Positions 26,085 to 36,374 of a stretch of 64,000 bases of DNA are shown piece by piece (position 1 is the stretch's first letter; each line of letters begins with the position of its first letter). This DNA comes from JAWKRB01 sp041389885. Its GTDB lineage: Bacteria; Myxococcota_A; Polyangia; Polyangiales; Ga0077539. The notes beneath the pieces were generated by a model. The model ran no database searches, had not been told where the DNA came from, and worked only from the letters and a program-made list of their open reading frames with translations. The position numbers and the translations under genes are program-made. The stretch lies in the NCBI GenBank assembly GCA_041389885.1, contig JAWKRB010000011.1, forward strand, positions 186,001-250,000, written 5' to 3'.

Positions 26085-26810
26085 CTACGCCGGGCGAGGC
26101 TCGTCTGTAGGCAACGCGCGCACCGTGAGGTCGAGCACCGCGCGGTTCGCGTCGAGAAAGTCCCGGTACGCGGCGTACCCCGTAAATTGCACGGTCACCC
26201 TCGCTCCGCCGCGCGCGACGACGACGCCGCGTCCCTCCTCGAGGGGGCCGTGCGCGTCGCAGAGCGGCACCGCGCCCCCGGGCCTCGCCGGCGCGGGGTC
26301 GAGGAGGTGACCCACCGCGCGGGGCAGCAGCGACGCGCCGCAGGTCGCGGGCTCGCCGCACGCGACGCAGCGCTCGCCCCACGCCAGCTTCGGGAGCGCG
26401 TCGGCCGGCAGCGACGCCGCGTAGGTGGGCAGCTCGAGCTCGCGGCCGAAGGGCACCTCGCGCACGGCGCCGCGGAGCACGTCGACGTAGATCCCGCACG
26501 CGTCGCAGCGGTGATCGAGGGCGCCGCGGGCGATCACGGGCTCGTCGGGCCCGACGAAGACCGCGCCGCCCAGCTCGGCGCCGCAGCCCGGGCAGGGCGC
26601 GACGTAGCGGTGGCGAGAGGCCGCGAGGGTCGTCGCGCCGGGGACCATCACCAGCGCCGCGAAGGCCCAGGCCCACCCGCCCACGAGCACGCCCAGCGTC
26701 GCGCCCCCGACGAAGAGCGCCGCGCCGACGCCCGCCCGCCGGATGGCCAGGGCGTTCGACGGGCGAACGTGGGTGAGGTCCGCCGTCCTTCGTCCAGCGC
26801 GGAGCGCCAT
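26085..26810 (-). CDS. Zinc-ribbon membrane protein of unknown function
   Basis: 241 aa. Two adjacent hydrophobic helices near the N-terminus (AGVGAALFVGGATLGVLVGG, WAFAALVMVPGATTLAA) are followed by cysteine pairs: CPGCG and CDACG (~30 residues apart, a probable zinc ribbon), then CVACGEPATCG. A C-terminal alpha/beta part follows (VTVQFTGYAAYRDFLDANRAV). I do not recognise the family. It is divergent from the thioredoxin-rhodanese gene across 84 bp. A TAGAGC hexamer seven bases before its ATG may be a -10. Confidence 0.6.
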   Translation of the reverse strand: MALRAGRRTADLTHVRPSNALAIRRAGVGAALFVGGATLGVLVGGWAWAFAALVMVPGATTLAASRHRYVAPCPGCGAELGGAVFVGPDEPVIARGALDHRCDACGIYVDVLRGAVREVPFGRELELPTYAASLPADALPKLAWGERCVACGEPATCGASLLPRAVGHLLDPAPARPGGAVPLCDAHGPLEEGRGVVVARGGARVTVQFTGYAAYRDFLDANRAVLDLTVRALPTDEPRPA

Positions 26811-26894
26811 CCGTCGAGCTCTACCACGGCGCGTCTGGAAAGCACCGCCCCGTTGGGGTAGACCGTCGCCGGCTCACAGAGGGAGACCGACGAA

Positions 26895-27539
26895 ATGGCA
26901 GTGCAAAGTGTGACGACGGCCTCGTTTCGCAAGGAGGTCCTGGAGAGCGAGCTCCCGGTGCTGGTGGACCTCTGGGCGGAGTGGTGCGCCCCTTGCCGAC
27001 AGCTGTCGCCCCGCGTCGAAGAGGTCGCGCGCGAGCTCGAGGGCCGCATCAAGGTGGTCAAGATCAACGTCGACCAGAACCCCGAGCTCGCCCAGGCCTT
27101 CAACGCGCGCTCGATCCCGATGCTCGTGGTCATCGTGAACGGCCGCCCCGCCAAGTCTGCCCAGGGAGCGCTCTCGAAGCCCGAGATCCTCGACCTCGTC
27201 GAGCCCTTCCTCCCCGTCGCCGAGGACGAGGTCCCGGTCAAGGAGCTCCCGGCGCTCATGAAGGCCAACCGGGTCACCGTCGTCGACGTGCGCGACGCCG
27301 CGGTGTTCCGCCGCGCGCACATCCCCGGCGCGTGGAGCCTGCCCGTCGACACGCTCGCCGACGCCGTGCCCAGCCTCGCGCAGCAGCGTCGGCCCGTGGT
27401 GGTGTACGACCGCAGCGGCGGCGAAGAGACCCGGCGCGCCCTCGAGGTGATCACCGCCCAGGGGCTCCCGGCGGTGTTCCTGAAGGGCGGCTTCCTCGCG
27501 TGGGAGTGCGAGGGCTTCAGCATCGAGCGCTCGAGCTGA
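26895..27539 (+). CDS. Thioredoxin-rhodanese fusion with degenerate rhodanese site
   Basis: 214 aa. Residues 1-108 are a full thioredoxin with the active site WCAPC (C31, C34), KINVDQNPELAQAFN and the cis-Pro loop SIPMLVVI. Residues ~115-210 are a single rhodanese domain (VTVVDVRDAAVFRRAHIPGA, GGFLAWECEGFSI). The rhodanese catalytic Cys is replaced by Asp172 (VVVYDRSGGEETRRA), so sulfur transfer is not expected. The domain may act as a binding or docking module for the thioredoxin, which should still reduce disulfides. Start follows GAGGGAG. A GC-rich hairpin downstream separates it from rnpB. Confidence 0.88.
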   Translation: MAVQSVTTASFRKEVLESELPVLVDLWAEWCAPCRQLSPRVEEVARELEGRIKVVKINVDQNPELAQAFNARSIPMLVVIVNGRPAKSAQGALSKPEILDLVEPFLPVAEDEVPVKELPALMKANRVTVVDVRDAAVFRRAHIPGAWSLPVDTLADAVPSLAQQRRPVVVYDRSGGEETRRALEVITAQGLPAVFLKGGFLAWECEGFSIERSS

Positions 27540-27544
27540 AGACA

Positions 27545-27582
27545 CGAACGCCCCGGTGACCTTTCGGCCGCCGAGGCGTTCG
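27545..27582. terminator. Hairpin between the thioredoxin-rhodanese gene and rnpB
   Basis: CGAACGCC (27545-27552) pairs with GGCGTTCG (27575-27582); CGG/CCG extends the stem beyond one wobble pair, around a loop containing CTTTCGG. It lies just after the stop of the plus-strand gene and just after the 3' end of rnpB on the minus strand, so it may terminate both. No clear T tract follows on either side. Confidence 0.5.
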
Positions 27583-27995
27583 CGGATGACGCGGGCTATA
27601 AGCCGAGTTCTGTTCCGCCGCTCCGTCGCCGAAGCGGCGGCGGCGATCATTCATCTAGGGCCGCGGTCACCCGCGGGCCTCTTCAGCGACATACCCGGAA
27701 GCCTCGGCCGGACACAGCCTTTCGCGGTTGCCCGCGGCGCCTCCCTATTGCGTCTTGCTCCAGGTGGGGTTTGCCATGCCGGTGATGTCACCACCACCGC
27801 GGTGAGCTCTTACCTCACCCTTTCACCCTTACCGCGCAGCGCCTCGCGGCGGTCGCGGCGGTCTGCTCTCTGTTGCACTTTCCTCGGGCTCTCACCCACA
27901 GGCCGTTAGCCTGCACCCTGTCCATCGGAGCTCGGACTTTCCTCTCGCGCCGCCTCTCGACGGCGCCAGCGAGCGCCCGCACCACGTCATCGCGC
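27583..27995 (-). ncRNA. rnpB: RNase P RNA (bacterial class A)
   Basis: Read on the minus strand, the 5' region contains the conserved GAGGAAAGTCCG core followed by CAGGGTGCAGGCTAACGGC. The 3' end contains AGAACTCGGCTTATAGCC, the other half of the universally conserved P4/J region. A P1 helix can form between 5' GATGACG (about 27985-27991) and 3' CGTCATC (27585-27591), which sets the approximate ends. It is the catalytic RNA that removes 5' leaders from tRNA precursors. Ends are accurate to perhaps ten bases. Confidence 0.95.
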
Positions 27996-28071
27996 GTACT
28001 TTCAGCACGCCGCGAGGGCGCCGCGCAAGACGCGGCCGTCACCAAATCGGCGGAGGCTGTATCCTCCGGGG

Positions 28072-30126
28072 GTGATCCGACGCGCCGTCCCCGCGAGCTT
28101 CGCGCTTCTCACCCTCCTCGCCGCCAGGGCGCCTGGCCCCGCGGCGCAGACCGTGCCCCTCGCGGTGCGCTGGCCCGGCTCCGACGAGACGCCCCGCGAA
28201 GCGATCCTCGGCCTCGACCACGACGACGACGACGACAACGGCGTGCCCGACCTCGCGGACACGGTCATCGACCCCAACGTCGACGACGACGTCACCCTGG
28301 TCGAGGTGCGCGCGGACGGCGCGGGCGGCGCGCGGGCCGTCGTCACCGGAGGGGTGCGCATCGTGGGGCTGCGCGGGCTGGCGACGGAGGCGGTGGTGCC
28401 GCTCTCGCAAGGCCGCGCGGTGGTCGCGGTGGTGGGCGTCGAGGCCAGCGCGCGGGCCCGCGACGCGTCGCTCGCGATCACCGTGGGCTCGCAGCGCGTC
28501 GACATCCCCCTCACGGTGGTCGGCGTGGGATTTCTCCGGGGCGACCACGCGCGCCTCCGGGGCCACCGCGACGCCCTCGCGGTCTCGCACCAGGTGACCA
28601 CCGACGCGACGCTGCCCCGGGAGGAGTCTCCCACCCACCCCTCCCCCGACCTCGACAACACCCGCGTCGAGGTGTGGGACCCGGGCGCGACCCGCTCCCG
28701 CGCACTTCTCGTCGCGTCGCAGGGCACCGCGGCCTCGCTGGGCGCGGCGGCGGGCGCCGTGCGGGGGCAGCTCCGCGACGTGCTGCTCCTCGGCGACGGC
28801 GCCGCCGCGCCGATGCGCTCCACCTGGGTGCGCCTCGTGGGCGACGAGGTCGACCTCCGCGCGCCGGGGGTGCAGTCGCAGACCCTGCTGGTGGGCCTGC
28901 GCGACCGGGTTCGCGCGACCTACACCCGCGAAGGCGCCGCGGGGAGCGCGCGCACCGACCTGAGGGTGGGGCGCCCCGGCAACGAAGACGGCCCCCTCGC
29001 CGCCCGCCGCGCGCGGTGGAACCTCCACGTGCTCCGCGACCGCCCCGCGGCGCAGGGCGGCCGCCCCGTGGTGGGCGACGACGACGCCGCCGCGGAGCGC
29101 ATCGCGCGGAGGCAGGTGACCATCTCCAACGAGATCTACCTGCAGTGCCTGATCACCTTCGGCGACCCCGCGCAGGCGACGGTGCGCATCGAAGACCCGC
29201 CCCCGCCCACGATGGTCTCGATCGCCGACCGCGACGGGTTGAACGCCGCGGGAGGGGTGATTCGCCTGCGCGTGAACGGCCGCGCGCTGCCGCCGGTCCC
29301 GCAGCGGCGCGGGGCGACGCCGGTCGACACCGCGCTGCGCCTCGCCGAGGCGGTGCGCGCCGCGGGCTTCTCGGCGCGCGTGTCGACGAACCCGCGGGTC
29401 GACTTCGGCGCGGCGGGGAGCGTCGAGGTCATCGTGCGCGACGCCGCGGGTCGAATGGTCACGCTCGGCGCCCCCCTCGACGGCCCCCTCAGCACCGACC
29501 CCTCGCAGCGCGTCGCCCTCGGCGTGGTCGACCTCAGCGACGGCGTCGAGGAGTTCAACAACCTCACCTCGGCGACGGGCACCCTGGAGGAGCGGAGCCT
29601 CGTCAAGTCGTTGCAGGACAACGACCCCGGCACCATCGACCTCTTCGTGGTGAACCGCTTCGCGCGCGGCACGCGCATCGGCGAGGCCTTCGTGTCAGGC
29701 GACCGGGGCACCCTGATCAACGCCCTGCTCCTCGACCGCGCGGGCATCGCCACCGAGCGCGAGGCGTGGACCCAGTCGCACGAGGCCGGGCACATCCTCC
29801 TCGATCAGCCCTGGCACCCTGACAACATGGGGCCCGACCGCCCTTGGCTGCTGATGGACGCCGACGCCTCCCTCGGCGCGGTGGTCGGCCCCAAGCGGCT
29901 CACGTCGGAGGAGTGCGCGCGCATCCGCGACGAGAGCGGCGTCGCCTCGCGGCGCCCCGCGCTCCAGCGATACGACCTGGTCACCCGGGACCCCTACGCC
30001 GACCGCTACGACGCGTGGCCCGAGCGCCCCCTCTGGCCGACGCTCGCCCCAGAGGCGGCCTCGAGCGCGGCGCCCCGCGAGCCCGCGCCCCCGGCGCAGC
30101 GTCACGGCCTGCGCTGGCTGGACTGA
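28072..30126 (+). CDS. Secreted protein with zincin-type HEAGH metalloprotease motif
   Basis: 684 aa. The GTG start at 28072 opens a signal peptide (AVPASFALLTLLAARAPGPAAQ). An Asp-rich calcium-type segment (DHDDDDDNGVPDLADTVIDP) follows at residues ~49-68. Near the C-terminus HEAGH (570-574) and a further His at 582 form HExxH-x7-H, followed by DNMG and LLMDAD, which could supply a Met-turn. This looks like a zincin peptidase site with spacing unlike standard metzincins. Most of the middle is unrecognised beta-rich sequence. Protease activity is inference from the motif. A TATCCT hexamer six bases before the GTG suggests a leaderless transcript. Confidence 0.65.
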   Translation: MIRRAVPASFALLTLLAARAPGPAAQTVPLAVRWPGSDETPREAILGLDHDDDDDNGVPDLADTVIDPNVDDDVTLVEVRADGAGGARAVVTGGVRIVGLRGLATEAVVPLSQGRAVVAVVGVEASARARDASLAITVGSQRVDIPLTVVGVGFLRGDHARLRGHRDALAVSHQVTTDATLPREESPTHPSPDLDNTRVEVWDPGATRSRALLVASQGTAASLGAAAGAVRGQLRDVLLLGDGAAAPMRSTWVRLVGDEVDLRAPGVQSQTLLVGLRDRVRATYTREGAAGSARTDLRVGRPGNEDGPLAARRARWNLHVLRDRPAAQGGRPVVGDDDAAAERIARRQVTISNEIYLQCLITFGDPAQATVRIEDPPPPTMVSIADRDGLNAAGGVIRLRVNGRALPPVPQRRGATPVDTALRLAEAVRAAGFSARVSTNPRVDFGAAGSVEVIVRDAAGRMVTLGAPLDGPLSTDPSQRVALGVVDLSDGVEEFNNLTSATGTLEERSLVKSLQDNDPGTIDLFVVNRFARGTRIGEAFVSGDRGTLINALLLDRAGIATEREAWTQSHEAGHILLDQPWHPDNMGPDRPWLLMDADASLGAVVGPKRLTSEECARIRDESGVASRRPALQRYDLVTRDPYADRYDAWPERPLWPTLAPEAASSAAPREPAPPAQRHGLRWLD

Positions 30127-30350
30127 TCCTGCGCGGGGATCACCGTGGCGCCAGGCCGAATCAGCGCGGCGCCGCACGACCCCGCCGCCCGCTGGAGACG
30201 CGCCGCCACGAAGGACGACGCGACGAGGGCCACCAGGGCGAGGAGCACCAGGCGCACGAGGAACCGCCGGTCGCGCCGGATCGGCTCGAGGCTCGACTCG
30301 TCGACGACGCCGCTGGACGGGGGGATCGGATCGGGTTCGGTAGGCTCCAT
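30102..30350 (-). CDS. Small single-pass membrane protein
   Basis: 82 aa. A Pro/Glu/Asp-rich cytoplasmic start is followed by RRDRRFLVR, one transmembrane helix (LVLLALVALVASSFVAA) and a short tail with one Cys. Codon third positions are almost all G/C, arguing for real coding, and GGAG sits about nine bases before the ATG. It overlaps the 3' end of the convergent metalloprotease-like gene by 25 bp and diverges from the NtrC-type regulator. Function is unknown. Confidence 0.6.
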   Translation of the reverse strand: MEPTEPDPIPPSSGVVDESSLEPIRRDRRFLVRLVLLALVALVASSFVAARLQRAAGSCGAALIRPGATVIPAQDQSSQRRP

Positions 30351-30417
30351 CGGGGCTCCGCGGTACGTACCACCGCGTCACGGTGGCCGCGAACGGGTGT
30401 ATACCGTGCGGTTCGAG

Positions 30418-31815
<1,398 letters not shown>

Positions 31816-31819
31816 GCGC

Positions 31820-34234
31820 TCAGCGCCTCGGCTCGCCGTGCCGCACGGTCACGGCGGCCTGCCGGGGGGGCTCCTCGGAGGGGACCAGCGCGCGCAGCGA
31901 CGGCGACGGCGGCGAGAGCATGGGGATGACCTCGACCTCGCCGCGCTCGGCGCTCGCCGGGGGCCGGAGGCTCTCTCGCTCGATCCTGCCCAGCACGCGC
32001 CGGATCACCCGCGAGAAATCGGCCGCGGTGGGCACGCGCGCGTCGAGGTCGGTCGCCAGGCCCCGGGCCACCAGGCGCTCGATGACCTCGGGGACCTCGG
32101 CGTGCCGCTGCCGCAGCGGCGTCGGCGCCGTCGAGCGGTCGAGGGAGTCGAAGGGCGCCTCGCCGCAGAGCATCTCGTAGAGCGAGGCCGCCGTGGCGTA
32201 CAGGTCCGCGCGGTGGTCGACGTTGCGACCGTAGAGCTGCTCGGGGGGCATGTACGCGGGCGTACCCGCGATCACCGAGGCCTTCGCGTCGACCCCCGCG
32301 ATGGACTTCGCCAGGCCGAAATCCATGAGCTTCACCACGCCCGAGCTCGCGCGCATCATGTTCGAGGGCTTCACGTCGCGGTGGATGATCTTGCGCGCGT
32401 GCGCGTACTCCAGCGCGTCGAGCACCTGCAGGGTGATGCGCAGCGCCTCCACGACGCTCAGCCTCCCCTCGGAGTGAATGAGCTGCTCGACGGTCACGCC
32501 CTCCACGAACTCCATCGCGAGGAACGCGCGGCTCTCGAAGGAGCCGAAATCGTAGACCGTGACGATGTTCGGGTGGTTGAGGTGCGCCACGCTCCGCGCC
32601 TCGCGCTGGAACATCTCACGCAGCTCCGTGCTGGAGCTCGCCTCCTCGTTGAGGAACTTCAGCGCCACGACGCGGTCGAGGACCGTGTCGACGGCGCGGT
32701 ACACCACCGCCATGCCGCCGCGACCGAGCTCGCCCTGGAGCTCGTAGCGCCCCGCGGCGCCCGGCTCGGCGCCGGCGAGGGTGCGCCTCGACCCCATCGC
32801 GTCGCGCCAGGCCCTCACCTCGCTCGCCCGCTGCGCGGCGTCGCGGTAGCCCGGCGAGGCCTCGTCCACCTCGGCGAAGCAGCGCTGCGCCTGGTCCCAG
32901 TCGCCGTTGGCGAGGTGCGCGAGGCCGAGGCGGTAGAACACCTCGATGTTGCCCAGGTCGCACTCGCGCCCGCCGGCGAAGCGCGTGAGCGCCGCGATGC
33001 TCGGGCCCTCGCGCGCCGCGCGCACCGCCGAGTCGGCCAGCAGGGGCGTCATCACCGGGCGGACCTCGAGGCCCGGCGCGAGGCTCCCCCGTCCGCCCGA
33101 GACGTCCAGGGTGAGCTGCACCCGCGTCTCGGGGATCGCCCCTGGGCGCAACGACGCCCGGCGCACCCGCGCCACGGCCGCCGACGCCGCCTCCCTCGCG
33201 ATGCGCTCGAGGTCGATCGCGCCGGCTTCGTGCGACGCCGCGAAGGGCTCGTCGTACGCATCCCTCGGGGGCGGCGTCGGCGGCCGCGGCGCGGGCGCGG
33301 GGCGGAGGGCTCGGAGGCGCTCCGCCACGTCGCGAAAGGCCCCGTGCGCCCCCTCGATCGCGCCGAAGATCTCCAGCGCGCGCGCGGCGTCCCCGCGGTC
33401 GGCCAGCACGACGGCGAGCTCGAAATGAATCGAGACCCCGTCGCCGCTGAGCGGCCGCCCGCGGGCGAGCTCCTCGAGCAGCGACAGCCCCTGCTCCGGG
33501 TCGAGGCGAACGACGCGCTTCGCCAGCTCGTCAGGGCTCCGCTGGGAGCGGGCGATGTCGGCCCACGAGCGCGCCGCCTCGACGCGCATCCCCGCGACCT
33601 CGTAGAGCTCCGCGGCGCGCTCGGCGTTGCCCAGGCGCGCGACGAGCGGCGCGGCCTCGCCCGGCAGCCCGAGCACGTTGGCGTAGAGGTGGACCGCCTC
33701 ATCGTAGAGGCCCGCGTCGCGGTAGATCGCCGCGGCGCGCTCGATCTCTCCCGCGCCCAGGCACTCCTCGGCCTCACGCTGCGCGCGCTCGGGCGAGACC
33801 TGCGCCTCGCGCGCGGGCGCCGGCTTCGCCGCGGGCCCCCTCGGCTCGGGGAGCTTCGGCGCGGCGGCCTTGATCTTCGCACGCGCCTCCCTGGCCGCGG
33901 CGGCGTTGCCCGCGCGCTCGTAGCACTGCGCGGCGCGCTCGAACTCCTCGACGCGCTCGTAGAGTTCCCCCGCGAGGCGCATGTCGCCGCCGCGCGACGC
34001 CACCCCCGCGGCCCTCGCCAGGCGCTGGCCCCGCAGCAGCAGCTCGATGGCGACCTTCGGGCGGTCGTGCTCCAGCGCGAGGTCCGCGGCGCCGTCGTAG
34101 TCGCCCGCGCGCACCAGCGCGTCGAGCCCAGGGATGTCCTCCCGAGGCGCGCGCCGCCGGAGGGCGACCAGGAGCGCCAGCGCGGCGAGGCCCGCCGCGG
34201 CGAAGATCGCCGGATGATCGAGCACGCCCTCCAC
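31820..34234 (-). CDS. Membrane-anchored TPR protein with C-terminal Ser/Thr kinase domain
   Basis: 804 aa from the GTG at 34234, two bases after the upstream stop, with GGAG nine bases before it. One N-terminal membrane helix (AIFAAAGLAALALLVAL) precedes TPR-like helical repeats to ~470, with Pro-rich linkers near 180 and 350. The kinase domain then runs from ~495: GRGGMAVVYRAV, VVALKFL, HRDVKPSN (618-625), DFGLAKS, and GTPAYMPPEQ. Catalytic residues are intact. TPRs before the kinase is the reverse of the usual PknB-like order. It is almost certainly co-translated with the cNMP-PilB-like ATPase, suggesting joint control of a secretion or pilus motor. Confidence 0.9.
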   Translation of the reverse strand: MEGVLDHPAIFAAAGLAALALLVALRRRAPREDIPGLDALVRAGDYDGAADLALEHDRPKVAIELLLRGQRLARAAGVASRGGDMRLAGELYERVEEFERAAQCYERAGNAAAAREARAKIKAAAPKLPEPRGPAAKPAPAREAQVSPERAQREAEECLGAGEIERAAAIYRDAGLYDEAVHLYANVLGLPGEAAPLVARLGNAERAAELYEVAGMRVEAARSWADIARSQRSPDELAKRVVRLDPEQGLSLLEELARGRPLSGDGVSIHFELAVVLADRGDAARALEIFGAIEGAHGAFRDVAERLRALRPAPAPRPPTPPPRDAYDEPFAASHEAGAIDLERIAREAASAAVARVRRASLRPGAIPETRVQLTLDVSGGRGSLAPGLEVRPVMTPLLADSAVRAAREGPSIAALTRFAGGRECDLGNIEVFYRLGLAHLANGDWDQAQRCFAEVDEASPGYRDAAQRASEVRAWRDAMGSRRTLAGAEPGAAGRYELQGELGRGGMAVVYRAVDTVLDRVVALKFLNEEASSSTELREMFQREARSVAHLNHPNIVTVYDFGSFESRAFLAMEFVEGVTVEQLIHSEGRLSVVEALRITLQVLDALEYAHARKIIHRDVKPSNMMRASSGVVKLMDFGLAKSIAGVDAKASVIAGTPAYMPPEQLYGRNVDHRADLYATAASLYEMLCGEAPFDSLDRSTAPTPLRQRHAEVPEVIERLVARGLATDLDARVPTAADFSRVIRRVLGRIERESLRPPASAERGEVEVIPMLSPPSPSLRALVPSEEPPRQAAVTVRHGEPRR

Positions 34235-34236
34235 GC

Positions 34237-36315
34237 CTACTCCGCCACCGCGAGCAGGGCCTCGGTCGCCGCGATCACCTTGCGCGCCATGAGGAACGAC
34301 GCGCACTGCGCGAAGGTGTGCAGCGCCTTCGCCCGCGCCGCGCCGCGCATCACCTCGTCCAGTCCCTCCCCGGTCATCATCGCCGCGCGCAGCTCCTCGT
34401 TGAGCGAGAGGCACTCGGTGACGGCCACGCGGCCCGAGTACCCGGTTCCCCCGCAGTGGTCGCAGCCGACCGCGCGGGGCAGCGGCGCGCGGGCGCCGCG
34501 CTCGGCGAGCCTCCGGGCCGCGAGCGCGTCGTGCAGCGCCGGCGCGGGGGCCTCCGTCGTCGCGCACTGCCCGCAGAGCCGCCGCACCAGCCGCTGCACC
34601 ACGATGAGCGCCACCGACTGCGCGACCAGCGAGCGGGAGCACCCGAGGCCCTCGAGGCGCTGCAGGGTGGTCATCGCGTCGTTGGCGTGCATCGACGTGA
34701 AGAGCAGGTGCCCGGTCATCGCCGACTCGAGCGCCAGCCGCGCGGTCTCGGGGTCACGGGTCTCCCCCACCGTGATCACGTCCGGGTCCTGCCGCAGCGC
34801 GGCGCGCAGCACCTGCGCGAAGCCGAGGCCGATGCCCGCGTTCACCTGCACCTGCGTCACCCCGGCGAGGCGGTACTCGATGGGGTCTTCGACCATCAGC
34901 ACCGAGGAGTCGGGGCGGGCCCGGCGCCGCTCCTGAAGCATCGCGTACAGGCTCGAGCTCTTGCCCGAGCCCGTCGCCCCCGCGACGAGCACCGCGCCGT
35001 GCGGGCGCAGCAGCGCGCCCCGCACCGCCGCGAGGGTGTGGGGCTCGACGAAGAGCTGGTCGAGCGGGCGGGAGAGACCCGCCGACTCGAGCACGCGCAG
35101 CACGACCTTCTCGCCCCGCGAGCTGGGGAGCGACGAGACGCGCAGGTCGACCTCGCGGTAGCCCGCGGTCATCCCGATGCGGCCGTCCTGCGGCGATCGC
35201 CGGTCGGTGATGTCGAGCCCCGCGAGGATCTTCAGCCGCGCCACCACCCCCTTCGCGAACGACGGCGGGATCAGGTCGGGCGCGTCTTGCAGCATCCCCT
35301 GCACCCGGTACCGCACGCGCACCCCCGCGGCCTCGGGCTCGATGTGCACGTCGGAGGCCTCGCGCTGCAAGGCCCCCGCGAGGATGCGGTTCACCGCGCG
35401 CACGACCTCGTCCCCCACGACCCGCACGGCCTTGTCGGCGTCGCGCTCCTGGTCGACCACGTCGAACTGCAGGCTGTCGGGGTCGACCCGGGCGCCCCGC
35501 GCGGCCTCGCCCCTCGGCGTGCCCTCCAGGCGAAATCTCTGCACGGCGAGGGCGAAGTCATCCTGCGAGATCGCCACCACCTCGAGGTCCACCGAGCGCA
35601 GCACCCGGCGCAGCTCGGCGATCGCGGCCTCGTCGCGAGGCGACACCATCCCGACGGTGATCGCGTTGCCTCGGGAGCTGAGCGGGAGCAGCCGGTGCGA
35701 GAGCACGAGCTTGCTCGGCACGAGCTGGATCACCGACGCCGTCGGCTCGTAGTCGGACACCTCGACGAAGCGCACCGCCCCCTGGGCGAGGGCCGCCGCC
35801 GGCGCGGGCGGGTCTGAGGCCGACGACGGAGCGCGCCGCGAGGCCATGCTCAGCGCGACGTTGCGAGAGGCGAGGCGCCGCGCGAGGTTGAGGGAGAACT
35901 GCGGCACCTTCGCGGTGAGCGTGTCGACGATCTCCGCCCGAAGGCGGAGCACCACCGAGGGCTCGTCGGCGAGGAGGCTGTAGGGCTGCGAGGCGCGCAG
36001 CGCGGTGGCGACGTCGCCGGAGTGGTCGCCCGGCAGCACGGCGTCGAGGGTCGTGACCGCGCCCGTGCTCGCGCTGACCATCGCGTGGCTCGCGCGGCCG
36101 CGCATGAGCACCACCATGCCGTCGGCCGGGGCCCCCGCGCGCAGGATCACGGCGCCGCGGGGATACTCCAGCACCTCGGCGTGGGCCGACACCTTCGCCA
36201 CCACGGCGGCGTCACAGGACTTGAACAGACCCACCCCCGACAGGAACTCTTCGATCACCGCGGGGTTGACGACGCGCGCCTGCCCAGCCCCGCCGCGCTG
36301 GTCGCTCTGTGCCAC
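34237..36315 (-). CDS. cNMP-binding-domain / PilB-GspE-like ATPase
   Basis: 692 aa from the GTG at 36315; the start is uncertain. Residues ~20-140 are a cyclic-nucleotide-binding-like beta-barrel (GVGLFKSCDAAVVAKVSAHA, YPRGAVILRAG, MVVLMRGRASHAMV). An MshEN-type N-domain follows (VIQLVPSKLVLSHRLLPLSS), then the secretion ATPase with ASDVHIEPE, Walker A GATGSGKSS, Walker B region VITVGETRDPE and a C4 zinc element (CGQC, CDHCGGTGYSG). A cNMP-like sensor fused to a pilus/type II secretion motor suggests ligand-controlled assembly; ligand binding is inferred. Coupled to the downstream TPR-kinase. Confidence 0.88.
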   Translation of the reverse strand: MAQSDQRGGAGQARVVNPAVIEEFLSGVGLFKSCDAAVVAKVSAHAEVLEYPRGAVILRAGAPADGMVVLMRGRASHAMVSASTGAVTTLDAVLPGDHSGDVATALRASQPYSLLADEPSVVLRLRAEIVDTLTAKVPQFSLNLARRLASRNVALSMASRRAPSSASDPPAPAAALAQGAVRFVEVSDYEPTASVIQLVPSKLVLSHRLLPLSSRGNAITVGMVSPRDEAAIAELRRVLRSVDLEVVAISQDDFALAVQRFRLEGTPRGEAARGARVDPDSLQFDVVDQERDADKAVRVVGDEVVRAVNRILAGALQREASDVHIEPEAAGVRVRYRVQGMLQDAPDLIPPSFAKGVVARLKILAGLDITDRRSPQDGRIGMTAGYREVDLRVSSLPSSRGEKVVLRVLESAGLSRPLDQLFVEPHTLAAVRGALLRPHGAVLVAGATGSGKSSSLYAMLQERRRARPDSSVLMVEDPIEYRLAGVTQVQVNAGIGLGFAQVLRAALRQDPDVITVGETRDPETARLALESAMTGHLLFTSMHANDAMTTLQRLEGLGCSRSLVAQSVALIVVQRLVRRLCGQCATTEAPAPALHDALAARRLAERGARAPLPRAVGCDHCGGTGYSGRVAVTECLSLNEELRAAMMTGEGLDEVMRGAARAKALHTFAQCASFLMARKVIAATEALLAVAE

Positions 36316-36374
36316 GTCTTGGGAGTGGATCGCCTTTCGCGAACGCGTGTCAAGGCGACCGCGCGCGGCGAACG

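Noticed and set aside
27815..28045. 76-codon minus-strand open frame inside rnpB
   Set aside because: The stretch is the 5' part of RNase P RNA, so coding is not expected.
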